NCBI RefSeq assembly: GCF_004348725.1
Contig: NZ_SMKR01000041.1
Coordinates: forward strand, 1 to 45,058
From: Kribbella turkmenica
GTDB lineage: Bacteria > Actinomycetota > Actinomycetes > Propionibacteriales > Kribbellaceae
Length of the DNA stretch: 45,058 nt
Reading direction: 5' to 3'
Shown piece by piece: positions 8,144 through 16,181 of this stretch. The notes under the pieces are model-generated. The model did no database searches. It was not told the DNA's origin and saw nothing but the letters and a program-made list of their open reading frames with translations. Position 1 is the stretch's first letter; each line of letters starts with the position of its first letter. The position numbers and the translations under genes are program-made.

Positions 8144-9247
8144 GTGAGAGCAGCACTGCTTCAGGCACCGCGGCAGGTGTCGGTGGTCGACGTACCGGAT
8201 GCCGCGATCGATCCCGGACTCCATTCCGGGCCCGATCCCGGACCCGATTCTGGGCCCGGTTCTGGGCCCGGTTCTGGGCCCGGTTCTGGGCCCGGTTTCG
8301 GGGCGGGTGGCAGCGTGCTGCTGCGGATGCGTGCGGTCGGGTTGTGCGGGTCGGACCTGCACACCTGGCGAGGGCATCATCCGTTCCGGAAGCCACCCGT
8401 GGTGCTCGGGCACGAGGGTGCGGGTGAGGTGGTGGCGTCGCGCGATCCCGCGTTCGGCGTGGGCGATCGGGTCGCCGTCCTGCCGGCGCTGTCGTGCTGG
8501 GAGTGCGGGCAGTGTGAGGCCGGGCGTCCACATCTGTGTCGTCGCAAGCAGGTCCCGGGTGGTGGGTGGCCGGGGATGCTGAGTGAGTACTTCGCCGCTC
8601 CGGGGCGGGTGCTGGTGCCGCTGGCCGACGGCATCGGGTACGACGAGGGCGCCTTGATCGAGCCGCTGGCGGTGGCGTGGCATTGCACGACCGGCGCGGT
8701 CACGGCCGGTGACTCGGTGGCGGTGCTCGGCGGTGGACCGATCGGCAGTCTGGTGGCCGCGGTGAGCCGGATCCGCGGGGCGTCGACCGTGCTGGTGAGC
8801 GATGTCAAGGCGTACAACCGTGAATTCCTGTGTCAGCAGGGCGTTCCGCACGTGGTGGACCCGGCCGTGGACGATCTGCTCGCGGCGGGCGCCGAGCTCA
8901 CCGGGGACGGCTTCGACGTCGTCGTGGTCGCCTCGGGGCATCCGACGTGTCTGGCCGAGGCGATGGCGCTGGCTCGGCCACGGGGCCGGGTCGTGTTGCT
9001 GCCGATGTTCGCCGGCCCGTTGTCGGTCGACCTCAACCCGGCCGTGCTGAAGGAGATCACCCTCCAGGGGTCGACCATCTACACACCGGCCGACTTCGGC
9101 CAGGCGGCCCGACTGGTCAACGAGCGGATTCTGGACGTCCGTCCGTACCTCACCGCGACGTTCCCGCTGGCGGAGACTCCCGACGTGCTCACGTCGATGG
9201 ACGCCGGAGTCGACCACCTCAAGCTGCAGATCGACCCGACCCGATGA
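8144..9247 (+). CDS. Zinc-dependent medium-chain dehydrogenase (MDR family)
   Basis: It should oxidise a secondary hydroxyl of a polyol or sugar acid with NAD(P)+. The GroES-like domain has the catalytic-zinc motifs CGSDLHTW and GHEGAGEV and the structural-zinc cluster CWECGQCEAGRPHLC. The Rossmann domain carries VLGGGPIGSLVAA. The 367 residues include an unusual low-complexity insert at ~29-52 rich in Ser-Gly-Pro-Gly, encoded by 12-bp repeats (8228-8299) just before the strand VLLRMRAVGLCGSD. The GTG at 8144 follows GGGAGGA; ATG 8129 in frame is an alternative. Its stop overlaps the start of the RuBisCO-like gene (ATGA), so the two are coupled. By context it may make the 3-keto acid used by the next two enzymes. 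It belongs to a different family from D-apionate oxidoisomerase, so the exact substrate is open. Confidence 0.9.
   Translation: MRAALLQAPRQVSVVDVPDAAIDPGLHSGPDPGPDSGPGSGPGSGPGSGPGFGAGGSVLLRMRAVGLCGSDLHTWRGHHPFRKPPVVLGHEGAGEVVASRDPAFGVGDRVAVLPALSCWECGQCEAGRPHLCRRKQVPGGGWPGMLSEYFAAPGRVLVPLADGIGYDEGALIEPLAVAWHCTTGAVTAGDSVAVLGGGPIGSLVAAVSRIRGASTVLVSDVKAYNREFLCQQGVPHVVDPAVDDLLAAGAELTGDGFDVVVVASGHPTCLAEAMALARPRGRVVLLPMFAGPLSVDLNPAVLKEITLQGSTIYTPADFGQAARLVNERILDVRPYLTATFPLAETPDVLTSMDAGVDHLKLQIDPTR
8228..8299 (+). repeat. Six 12-bp in-frame tandem units coding Ser-Gly-Pro-Gly
   Basis: Three identical units GGGCCCGGTTCT (8252-8287) are flanked by degenerate units at 8228-8251 and 8288-8299. The repeat stays in frame and adds a flexible Gly/Pro loop to the dehydrogenase. 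Unit identity suggests recent slippage expansion. Confidence 0.9.
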
Positions 9248-10503
9248 GCGGCTCGGAGGTTGTGGCCACCTACTTGGTGGAGAGCTATCTGCCGCTGGCC
9301 GACGCCGCCGAGGTGATCGCGGGTGAGCAGTCGACCGGGACGTTCGTGGCGGTGGCTCGCGAGACGGCGGAGTTGCGGTCGCAGTTCGCCGCCCGGGTGC
9401 TGTCCGTGGAGGAGCTGCCGCCGACCGGCCATGGCGATCTGCCGGGGGTGATCCGGCCGCCGGGAGCGCGGCGGTCGAGTGGGCGGGTGCGGATCGCCTT
9501 CGGCGTGCAGAACTTCGGCCCCTCGTTGCCGAATCTGCTGGCCGCGGTCGCGGGGAACCTGTTCGAGCTCCGGCAACTGGCCGGGATCCGGTTGCTCGAT
9601 CTCGAGCTGCCGTCCGAGTTCGCTGCTCGCTATCCCGGTCCGCGGTTCGGCGTGAGCGGCACCCGCGACCTGATGGGCCGGCCGGACGGCGTGCTGCTCG
9701 GGACGATCGTGAAACCCAGCATCGGGCTGCCGGTCGAGGAGTTGCGGCTGGTCGTCCGGGAGCTCGCCGAGGCGGGGATCGACTTCATCAAGGACGACGA
9801 GCTGGTGGGGAACCCGCCGCACTCGCGCCTCGCGGACCGGGTCGCGGTGGTGATCGAGGAACTGGACAAGGTGGCCGCGCGCACCGGGCGGCGGCCGATG
9901 TACGCGTTCAACATCACCGACGACCTGGACCGGATGGCGGCGAACCACGACCTCGTCCGGGCGGCCGGCGGGAGCTGTGTGATGGCCTGTGTGAACCTGG
10001 TCGGCCTGGCCGGTCTCGCGTGGTTGCGGGAGCGGTGCGACCTGCCGATTCACGGGCACCGCGCGATGACCGGCGTGTTCACCAGAGCGCACGGGCTGGG
10101 TATCGACTTCGTCGCCTGGTCGAAGCTGGCCCGCCTCGCCGGCGCCGACCATCTGCACACGAACGGCCTGTCGAACAAGTTCTACGAGACCGACGACGAG
10201 GTCCTCCGCTCGATCACCGCGGTCCGGCAGCCGCTGTTCGGCGGGTATCAGACGCTGCCGGTGCTGTCGTCCGGGCAGTGGGCCGGCCTCGCTCCGCAGA
10301 CCTACCGCCGCACGGGAACGACCGACCTGCTGGTGCTTGCAGGCGGCGGGATCCACGGCCACCCCGACGGCTCAGGTGCCGGCGTCACCGCGATGCGTAC
10401 GGCGTGGCGGTGTGCGGTCGAAGGCGGTGACCTGGACGCGTGGGCTCAGGCGGAACCCGCTCTGCGACGCGCCATCGAGACCTTCGGAGCCGGCCGTGGT
10501 TGA
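9244..10503 (+). CDS. RuBisCO-like protein (form IV type), putative sugar-acid phosphate decarboxylase/hydrolase
   Basis: This is a 419-residue member of the RuBisCO large-chain superfamily. It keeps the phosphate/lysine loop GTIVKPSIGL (K157, equivalent to K175 of RuBisCO), the carbamate and Mg2+ site FIKDDE (K183, D185, E186), the HGHRAM motif (H270, H272, R273) and a glycine-rich phosphate loop LAGGGIHGHPDGSGAG. It lacks the GKLEG loop-6 lysine, and no small subunit or phosphoribulokinase lies nearby, so it is not a carbon-fixing enzyme. Members next to DUF1537 kinases act on 3-oxo-isoapionate 4-phosphate (OiaX/OiaT in D-apionate catabolism, as I recall). Here it sits between a dehydrogenase and such a kinase, with overlapping genes on both sides. 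Its role as a decarboxylase or C-C hydrolase of a phosphorylated keto acid is inference. Confidence 0.88.
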   Translation: MSGSEVVATYLVESYLPLADAAEVIAGEQSTGTFVAVARETAELRSQFAARVLSVEELPPTGHGDLPGVIRPPGARRSSGRVRIAFGVQNFGPSLPNLLAAVAGNLFELRQLAGIRLLDLELPSEFAARYPGPRFGVSGTRDLMGRPDGVLLGTIVKPSIGLPVEELRLVVRELAEAGIDFIKDDELVGNPPHSRLADRVAVVIEELDKVAARTGRRPMYAFNITDDLDRMAANHDLVRAAGGSCVMACVNLVGLAGLAWLRERCDLPIHGHRAMTGVFTRAHGLGIDFVAWSKLARLAGADHLHTNGLSNKFYETDDEVLRSITAVRQPLFGGYQTLPVLSSGQWAGLAPQTYRRTGTTDLLVLAGGGIHGHPDGSGAGVTAMRTAWRCAVEGGDLDAWAQAEPALRRAIETFGAGRG

Positions 10504-11866
10504 GGCGGCGTTCTACGGTGACGACTTCACCGGCTCGACGGACGCACTGCTGCAGTTCGCGCGGTGTGGGCTGCTGGGCGTCCTGCTGGTCGACCTTCCG
10601 CCGATCGACGAACTCCACGCCCTGGCCACGAGGTACGACGTGATCGGCGTGGCCGGTATCGCTCGGTCGCTACCTCCCGACGAGCAGGAGGCCGAGCTGC
10701 GGCCCGTCCTCACCGCCCTGCGTTACCTGAATCCGCGCGTCGTCCAGTACAAGATCTGCTCGACGGCGGACTCGTCTCCTGAGCTCGGCAGCATCGGCCG
10801 CGCCCTCGAGGTCGGCCGCTCGGTCTTCGGTCCCGCGACCGTACCGATCCTCGCCGCCCAACCCGACCTCGGCCGCTACACCGTCTTCAGCCACCACTTC
10901 GCCGCCGAGTCCGGCACCGTCCACCGACTCGACCGCCAGCCTCCCATGGCCTACCACCCCGCCACCCCCATGCGGGAATCCGACCTTCGCCGTCACCTGG
11001 CCGGTCAGACCGACCTCCGCATCGCGGGTCTCCACCTCACCGACTACGCCGACATCTCCGGCAACCTTGCGCGGTCGACGGCCGATGCTGTCGTGCTCGA
11101 CGCTCTGACCGACAACGATCTCGAACGGCTGGGCCAAGCCATCGTTGCATCCGGCAACGGGATGCCGAGCTTCGCGATCGGCTCGGGCGGCCTGTCCCGC
11201 GCGGTGGCACTGAGCCTGTCGTCCACGGCGCGGGCCGCGGACCGAGCCGCTCTGCGTTCGGCGCGCGCCGCTCCGCGCTCGCCCGACGATGCCGGGAGCG
11301 GGCCCGCGCCGACCTCTGCCGACCGGGCGCAGGCTCTGGTCGTGTCGGGTAGCCAGTCGCCCAGGACGAGACAGCAACTCGGGCACGCCCTGGCCTCGGG
11401 CTGGCTGATTCTGACGGTGCCCGACCCCACCGCCGGTCAACAGGCCGTCGCCGCCCTGCTGAACGGGACTCCCGGAGTCGTCGTTCACACAGGTCGCCAC
11501 ACGGAGCAGCCGGCGCCGCACCTCGTCGGGACCTTCGGTGAAGTTTTGGCAGGTGTCGTCCGCAAGGTTGTGCACAATACCGCCGTACGTCGGGTCGCCA
11601 TCGCCGGTGGCGACACCTCCGGACGCATCGTCCGCGCCCTGGGCGTCGCCACCCTCGAGGTGCTCCCGGCCGATCATCAACTGTCTCCCGGCACAGTGCT
11701 GTGCCGAGCCACGAGTTCCGACGCCCTGCTCGACGAACTTCACCTGCTACTCAAGCCCGGCCAACTCGGCGCTCCGGATCTCTTCGAGACCTTCCGTACG
11801 CTGTGCGCTCCGTCGGCCACCGTCCCGGATCCGGGCGGTGGTGAGACTCAGGCTCTGGACAGGTGA
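10496..11866 (+). CDS. Four-carbon acid sugar kinase family (DUF1537) protein
   Basis: It should phosphorylate a sugar acid or keto acid with ATP. The N-terminal domain begins AAFYGDDFTGSTDALLQFA, the family's substrate-side signature. The C-terminal nucleotide-binding domain carries VVSGSQSPRTRQQL, AGGDTSGRIVRALG and the end motif LLKPGQLGAPDLFETF. An Arg/Ala/Pro-rich insert (~residues 243-278) separates the domains and makes the protein longer than usual (456 residues against ~420). The GTG at 10496 lies 8 bp inside the RuBisCO-like gene, so expression is coupled. A paralogue, OiaK, phosphorylates 3-oxo-isoapionate in the known D-apionate route; this one fits the same logic, though its substrate is unproven. 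The 3' end overlaps the convergent GH28 gene by 120 bp. Confidence 0.88.
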   Translation: MVEAAFYGDDFTGSTDALLQFARCGLLGVLLVDLPPIDELHALATRYDVIGVAGIARSLPPDEQEAELRPVLTALRYLNPRVVQYKICSTADSSPELGSIGRALEVGRSVFGPATVPILAAQPDLGRYTVFSHHFAAESGTVHRLDRQPPMAYHPATPMRESDLRRHLAGQTDLRIAGLHLTDYADISGNLARSTADAVVLDALTDNDLERLGQAIVASGNGMPSFAIGSGGLSRAVALSLSSTARAADRAALRSARAAPRSPDDAGSGPAPTSADRAQALVVSGSQSPRTRQQLGHALASGWLILTVPDPTAGQQAVAALLNGTPGVVVHTGRHTEQPAPHLVGTFGEVLAGVVRKVVHNTAVRRVAIAGGDTSGRIVRALGVATLEVLPADHQLSPGTVLCRATSSDALLDELHLLLKPGQLGAPDLFETFRTLCAPSATVPDPGGGETQALDR

Positions 11867-12949
11867 GCGTGGGGTGTCGCGGAGTTCCAGGGTGGTGGGA
11901 GATTGCTCGACCCGCAGGCCGGAGATGGTGATGTCCCGGACGGCCGGGTGGTGTGCGCCGGTGACCTCGGGGTCGGCGTGATGGGTGTCGATCAGGACTG
12001 CGGCCGCCGCGGTGGCGGCGACGTGTGTGTCGCGCAGCTCGATGTGCTCGATGATGCCGCCGCGGTGGGAGTTCGTCTTGAGGCGGAAAGCGTGGTTTAC
12101 GGCGGGGCCGGTGACGTGGAGGTCGCGGGCGATCACGTTCCGGACGCCACCACTGGCTTCGCTGCCGATGGTGACCGCGCCGTGGCCTGTGCCGAACCGG
12201 CAGTTCTCGATCAGGATGTTCTCGCTGGGCCGGCCGACGCGGCGACCGTCGGCGTCGCGGCCGGACTTGATCGCGATGCAGTCGTCACCGGTGTCGAACG
12301 AGCAGCCGCTGATCACGACGTCCCGGCAGGAGTCGGGGTTGCAGCCGTCGTTGTTCGGGCCGCGGCTGTCGACGGTGATCCCGCGGACGACGACGTCGGA
12401 GCTGAGCACCGGGTGCACCACCCACATCGGCGCGTTGACGATGCGGACGTCCTCGATCCGCACGCGACGGCACTCGTATGCCTGGATGAAGCTGGGCCGG
12501 AAACCGTGGCCCGGCAGGAAGGTCCGCTGCTCGACCGGGACGTCGTCCTCGACCAGGCCGAGCAGGCGGTTCCAGTCGTCGACCGGTTTCGTGTCCCGCC
12601 ACCAGGTGTCGTACGACGCGCCTCCGTCCAGCGTGCCCACTCCGGTGACGGCCACGTTCACCTCGTCGTACGCGTAGATCAGGGGTGAGTGGCTGAGGCA
12701 CTCGATCCCCTGCCAGCGGGTGCGGACGATCGGGTACGCCGCCGGGTCGGTGAGGAACCGTACGGTCGCCCCGGCCGCGAGGTGCAACTCGACGTTGCTG
12801 CGGAGCCGGATGGGGCCGCTCCGGAACAGTCCCGCGGACACGACGACACGCCCGCCGGTCAGTTCACAAGCACCGACCGCCCGCTCGAACGCCGCCGTAC
12901 AGTCTGCGCCCGGGCGGCCGCCGTAGTCCGTGACGAGGTGATCAGTCAT
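11747..12949 (-). CDS. Polygalacturonase-type glycoside hydrolase, GH28
   Basis: It is a right-handed beta-helix hydrolase acting on galacturonic acid linkages (polygalacturonase or rhamnogalacturonase type). All catalytic blocks are visible: GPNNDGCNPDSC, FDTGDDCIAIKSG, GTGHGAVTIGSEASGG and AFRLKTN. There is no signal peptide: it starts MTDHLVTDYGGRPGADCTAA, so it works in the cytoplasm on imported oligosaccharides, which suits an exo-acting enzyme. The 400 residues are in the normal range. The ATG at 12949 overlaps the TGA of the upstream gene (ATGA). As the last gene of the long minus-strand operon, its final ~40 codons lie opposite the 3' end of the kinase gene, an unusually long convergent overlap. 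Confidence 0.94.
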   Translation of the reverse strand: MTDHLVTDYGGRPGADCTAAFERAVGACELTGGRVVVSAGLFRSGPIRLRSNVELHLAAGATVRFLTDPAAYPIVRTRWQGIECLSHSPLIYAYDEVNVAVTGVGTLDGGASYDTWWRDTKPVDDWNRLLGLVEDDVPVEQRTFLPGHGFRPSFIQAYECRRVRIEDVRIVNAPMWVVHPVLSSDVVVRGITVDSRGPNNDGCNPDSCRDVVISGCSFDTGDDCIAIKSGRDADGRRVGRPSENILIENCRFGTGHGAVTIGSEASGGVRNVIARDLHVTGPAVNHAFRLKTNSHRGGIIEHIELRDTHVAATAAAAVLIDTHHADPEVTGAHHPAVRDITISGLRVEQSPTTLELRDTPRSPVQSLSLTTARIRDGGRRSAQRTEGLEEIRSAELAGLE

Positions 12950-15006
12950 GCGGGCGGTGTGCGGAGGCGCAGGGCGTTGGTGAGCGGGACAGCGATCACC
13001 CACGAGGGGTTCCAGGTGTTGCTGTGCCCGCGGCGTTGCCAGTGGGTCTGAAAGACGGCTTCGCCCTGTTCGCCGACGATCTGGAAGCCCCAGTCCCCGA
13101 CGGCACCGCAGATGCCTTGTCCCAGCGCGTTCACGGTGGTCTCGGCGGCGGCGACGTACTCGGGCCGGCTGGTGACGGTGCCGAACTCGTGCAGCTCGTA
13201 GGTCGGGAAGAACGTGTCCAGGTGGTGGTTCTGGACGCTGACCGTCGGCCAGCCGATCGCGTTGAACCCGGCCGCTCGCAGCGGCGCGTCCAGGTCCTGC
13301 TCGGGCGACCAGACATAGACCCAGGTGAGCAGCCAGTCGGCGGCGACCTCGGCCCACCCCGCGTAGAGATCGTCGCCGGTCAGCTGAAAGAGCTCGTACG
13401 CGGCGAGGAAGTAGTACATCCCCGCTTCCTTGTCCTCGCACGCCGCGTCGAGCGTCGACCGGGCGAACGGGCGGTCGAACGTGCGCGCGTGCTGACCGTG
13501 GTAGCGGGTCAGCCACGTGGTCGCCTCCGGCAACAACCACGAGTCGTCCAGTACGGCGGACGCCTTGAGCGCGGCCAGGACGCACGGGATCCCCGCGGCC
13601 GACACCGCGGCCGACGCAGGAGTGCCGTCCAGCCGCCAGCCGATCGGAAACGTGCCGTCCGGCAGCAGCGCAGTCCGGAGGAACTTCACCGACGCGACCA
13701 GGGCATCCGGCCAGGACGGCGGAACCGGCTCACCGTGCGAGCGGAACAGCGCGACGATGTCGGCCAGGTCGGCGACCGTCTCGCCGTACGCGCGGCTGGA
13801 CACCATCGCGCGCCCGCCGGTGCGGAAGCTGGTCCAGCGCCGGCTGCCGACCTGGTAGGCGTTGTGCCGCAGACCGGGCGTCCGCGTCGAACTGCCCGCC
13901 AGGTAGAACTCGACGGCCGCGCGGCACCGGTCGATCCGCGACCGGTCGCCCGACTCGAAGCCGAGCCGGGCGTCACACCAGGCGAGCTTCAGTGCCTGGC
14001 CGGTCCAGCCGTACAGGAAGTGCCGGGCCTTCACCGGGCCGTTCCCGGTGACGTCGCTGAACTTGGTGTAGCCGGCCACCGTCCCGGCGCGGTACCACCG
14101 GTTGTCCAGGGCAACGGTCTTGCGGTCGACGACCTCGTCCAGGGTGAGCGGTCGCGCGCCGGGTTCGTCGAAGAGCCCGCGCCCGGTCCGGACGAGGTTC
14201 CGGAACGCGTGCCCGCGATCGTCCTGCGATCCCCAGTCGAGCACCAGCCGCTGCGTGTAGACCTCCCCCGGCAGCAAGGTGAGGTAGCCGTCGTCGGTCG
14301 ACTCGGTCTCGGCCTTGCTGACGTACCGGACGTCCTGCTTGCCGTCGAACATCAGTACGCCGCTCAGCGCCGCGACCACCGGTCCCTCCCGGCGGATGAG
14401 ACCGAGCGAGCCGTAACGCACCGAACCGTCGGCCGACCGGCGCGCCGCCGGGCGGGAGAACACGCTCAGCCAGCGACGCTCCCGACCGGCCCGCCACTCG
14501 AGGTTCACCCCGGGGATCGGCAGCCGGTCCTCCTCGGCGACGAAACCGCCGCCGGGTGCCGGCCCGATCCGCGGGACGGCGCGCGCCGGGTCGGCGGACG
14601 GGTTGTCGTTGTAGAGCAGACCGGGAAGGGTGACCTGGCAGTCGGTGAGCCGGCCGAGGTCGAGCAGCAGACCGACGGCGAGGTCACCCAGCCGGCGCTG
14701 TCCGCTGTTGCGCCAGCGAACCTCGAGGTTCAGCCGGTCGGCCTCGTCGAACGAGAGCCGCACCTCCACCGCGACCGGCCCGGTCCGGCAGCCCGCCCGG
14801 TGCTCACCCGGTCGCCGGGAGAGCCACCACCCCTCGGGCTGCATCGCATTGGGTTGCCACGGGCGACCGGCCGAGCAGGTCAGCAGTTGGGCGACCGGCC
14901 GCTCGACGTACGTCGTGCCGGCTGCCGACTGTCCGAGGTGGAGGACCACCCCGTACGGAGTCCTGCGGAGCTCCGCGGTCCGGTCACCGGAGGTCAGCGC
15001 GGGCAT
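12946..15006 (-). CDS. 686-residue protein of unrecognised family, probable carbohydrate-active enzyme
   Basis: I do not recognise the family. The N-terminal half is beta-rich (AELRRTPYGVVLHLGQSAAG, VEVRLSFDEADRLNLEVRWR) and resembles the beta-sandwich of polysaccharide lyases and hydrolases. The C-terminal half (~340-670) is helical with repeats of the type seen in (alpha/alpha)6 toroids, including STLDAACEDKEAGMYYFLAA, SVQNHHLDTFFPTYELHEFG and HWQRRGHSNTWNPSW. The conserved-looking acids and histidines in these stretches could form an active site. No signal peptide or membrane segment is visible. Start and stop overlap both neighbours (TGATG and ATGA), so it is made together with the apiosidase-like and GH28 proteins. 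A cytoplasmic lyase or hydrolase of a pectin fragment is the simplest guess. Confidence 0.75.
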   Translation of the reverse strand: MPALTSGDRTAELRRTPYGVVLHLGQSAAGTTYVERPVAQLLTCSAGRPWQPNAMQPEGWWLSRRPGEHRAGCRTGPVAVEVRLSFDEADRLNLEVRWRNSGQRRLGDLAVGLLLDLGRLTDCQVTLPGLLYNDNPSADPARAVPRIGPAPGGGFVAEEDRLPIPGVNLEWRAGRERRWLSVFSRPAARRSADGSVRYGSLGLIRREGPVVAALSGVLMFDGKQDVRYVSKAETESTDDGYLTLLPGEVYTQRLVLDWGSQDDRGHAFRNLVRTGRGLFDEPGARPLTLDEVVDRKTVALDNRWYRAGTVAGYTKFSDVTGNGPVKARHFLYGWTGQALKLAWCDARLGFESGDRSRIDRCRAAVEFYLAGSSTRTPGLRHNAYQVGSRRWTSFRTGGRAMVSSRAYGETVADLADIVALFRSHGEPVPPSWPDALVASVKFLRTALLPDGTFPIGWRLDGTPASAAVSAAGIPCVLAALKASAVLDDSWLLPEATTWLTRYHGQHARTFDRPFARSTLDAACEDKEAGMYYFLAAYELFQLTGDDLYAGWAEVAADWLLTWVYVWSPEQDLDAPLRAAGFNAIGWPTVSVQNHHLDTFFPTYELHEFGTVTSRPEYVAAAETTVNALGQGICGAVGDWGFQIVGEQGEAVFQTHWQRRGHSNTWNPSWVIAVPLTNALRLRTPPA

Positions 15007-16181
15007 CAGCTGGTCCGCCGGATCTGGATGGCCTGGTACTGCGTTCCGGGCAGCCTGACTGTCAACGAGTCGGTGACGGTCTCGTGCGTCCGGCGCACGC
15101 TGTGGTTCCAGACGTCCAGGACCTCCACCTGGTACGTCCCGGCCGGCAGGTTGAACGTACGGTCGGGGAACTGGTGCTCACCGAGGTACTGCAGGTAGTA
15201 GCTCCCCGGGACAGCGAGCGTCGGGGCGTCCCGGTAGTCGTCGACCGGCTGCACGCCGTCGGGCAGCTCGTCCAGCACTTCACGCAGCAGCCGCAGCCGC
15301 TGCGCGACCACGCCGACCGGCCGCAGTCCTCCGCCGGACCAGGGGCCGTCCTCGCCGTCGACGTACCACTCGCCGTGGGCGACGTGCGCGCCGCGGACGG
15401 TCCCCTCCCAGATTCGAGTGAGCATCTCCTGCGGGGTGAGGCTGGTCTCGGGGGTGGACCCGTTGCCCTCGTAGCCGCAAGCATCCACGAGCACAGGCTT
15501 GCGGTAGTCGCGGCGGAGTGCGCTGACCCCACGCAGGTTCTCCAGCGGAACGCTGAGGTGGGTCAGCCATGGGACTCCGGCGTCGTTGGTCGCGTGCGCG
15601 GAGACGAGGTGCCGGCCGGAGTCGAGTTCCGCGATCTGCTCGGCTCGCGATCTCAGGTCGGCGGTCGGCTCCAGGCACCACGTGACGTTGCGGTAGGCGG
15701 CCAGGCGGTTGACCAGCTCAGGCACGAACCGGTCGTCAGGGATGACGATCTCGGCGGCCATGTCGACCGCCAGCAGGTCCTGCACCTGCTGGTCCAGCTG
15801 AGCCAACCGCTGCGGAACCCGGAGGCGGACGCGGTCGAAGGGCGAGGCGGCCAGCGCTCGGCAGGCTTCGGACCAGTTCTCCTCCGTCCCGAACCACGTG
15901 GTGGTCAGCGGATGGTACGACGTTCCGTCGGCCCGGCGCAGCTCGGTACCGGCCGGGCGGACAGGACCGCGGGTGGTCGAATGGGTGCAGGTGAAGCTGT
16001 GCGCCTCGTCGGCCAGCTTGTAGTGCCAAGTCCCTTCGAGACTCGGCATGAAGCGGACGAGCCAACGGCCGCCGTCGGGAAAGGACTCGACGTACGCGCC
16101 GTCGTGGTCGTGATGGAAGTCCACGCCGACCGGTCCGTCGACCTGGAGCTCCAGCAGGCCCCAACGTTCTACCTGTGTCAT
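15006..16181 (-). CDS. DUF5060/apiosidase-like paralogue that appears to lack catalytic residues
   Basis: It shares its layout with the following upstream gene. The N-terminal DUF5060-type sandwich starts VERWGLLELQVDGPV, the degenerate TIM-barrel has PLTTTWFGTEENW and AYRNVTWCLEPTADL, and the C-terminal sandwich has YYLQYLGEHQFPDRTFNLP. Compared with its paralogue, SLSNEYDF has become CLEPTADL and VVIDEIGYEGN has become VLVDACGYEGN, so the probable acid/base pair and nucleophile are gone. It is also 75 residues shorter (391). Tandem duplication followed by loss of activity is the likely history. It may now bind a glycan, modulate its partner or use a different mechanism. It is coupled by overlaps on both sides (ATGA and TGATG). 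Confidence 0.82.
   Translation of the reverse strand: MTQVERWGLLELQVDGPVGVDFHHDHDGAYVESFPDGGRWLVRFMPSLEGTWHYKLADEAHSFTCTHSTTRGPVRPAGTELRRADGTSYHPLTTTWFGTEENWSEACRALAASPFDRVRLRVPQRLAQLDQQVQDLLAVDMAAEIVIPDDRFVPELVNRLAAYRNVTWCLEPTADLRSRAEQIAELDSGRHLVSAHATNDAGVPWLTHLSVPLENLRGVSALRRDYRKPVLVDACGYEGNGSTPETSLTPQEMLTRIWEGTVRGAHVAHGEWYVDGEDGPWSGGGLRPVGVVAQRLRLLREVLDELPDGVQPVDDYRDAPTLAVPGSYYLQYLGEHQFPDRTFNLPAGTYQVEVLDVWNHSVRRTHETVTDSLTVRLPGTQYQAIQIRRTS

Noticed and set aside
8228-8299. CRISPR-like array
   Set aside because: The units are 12-bp direct repeats without spacers and lie in frame inside a coding gene.
9244-10503. Genuine carbon-fixing RuBisCO
   Set aside because: There is no GKLEG loop-6 lysine, no small subunit and no phosphoribulokinase nearby, and the neighbours are sugar-acid genes.
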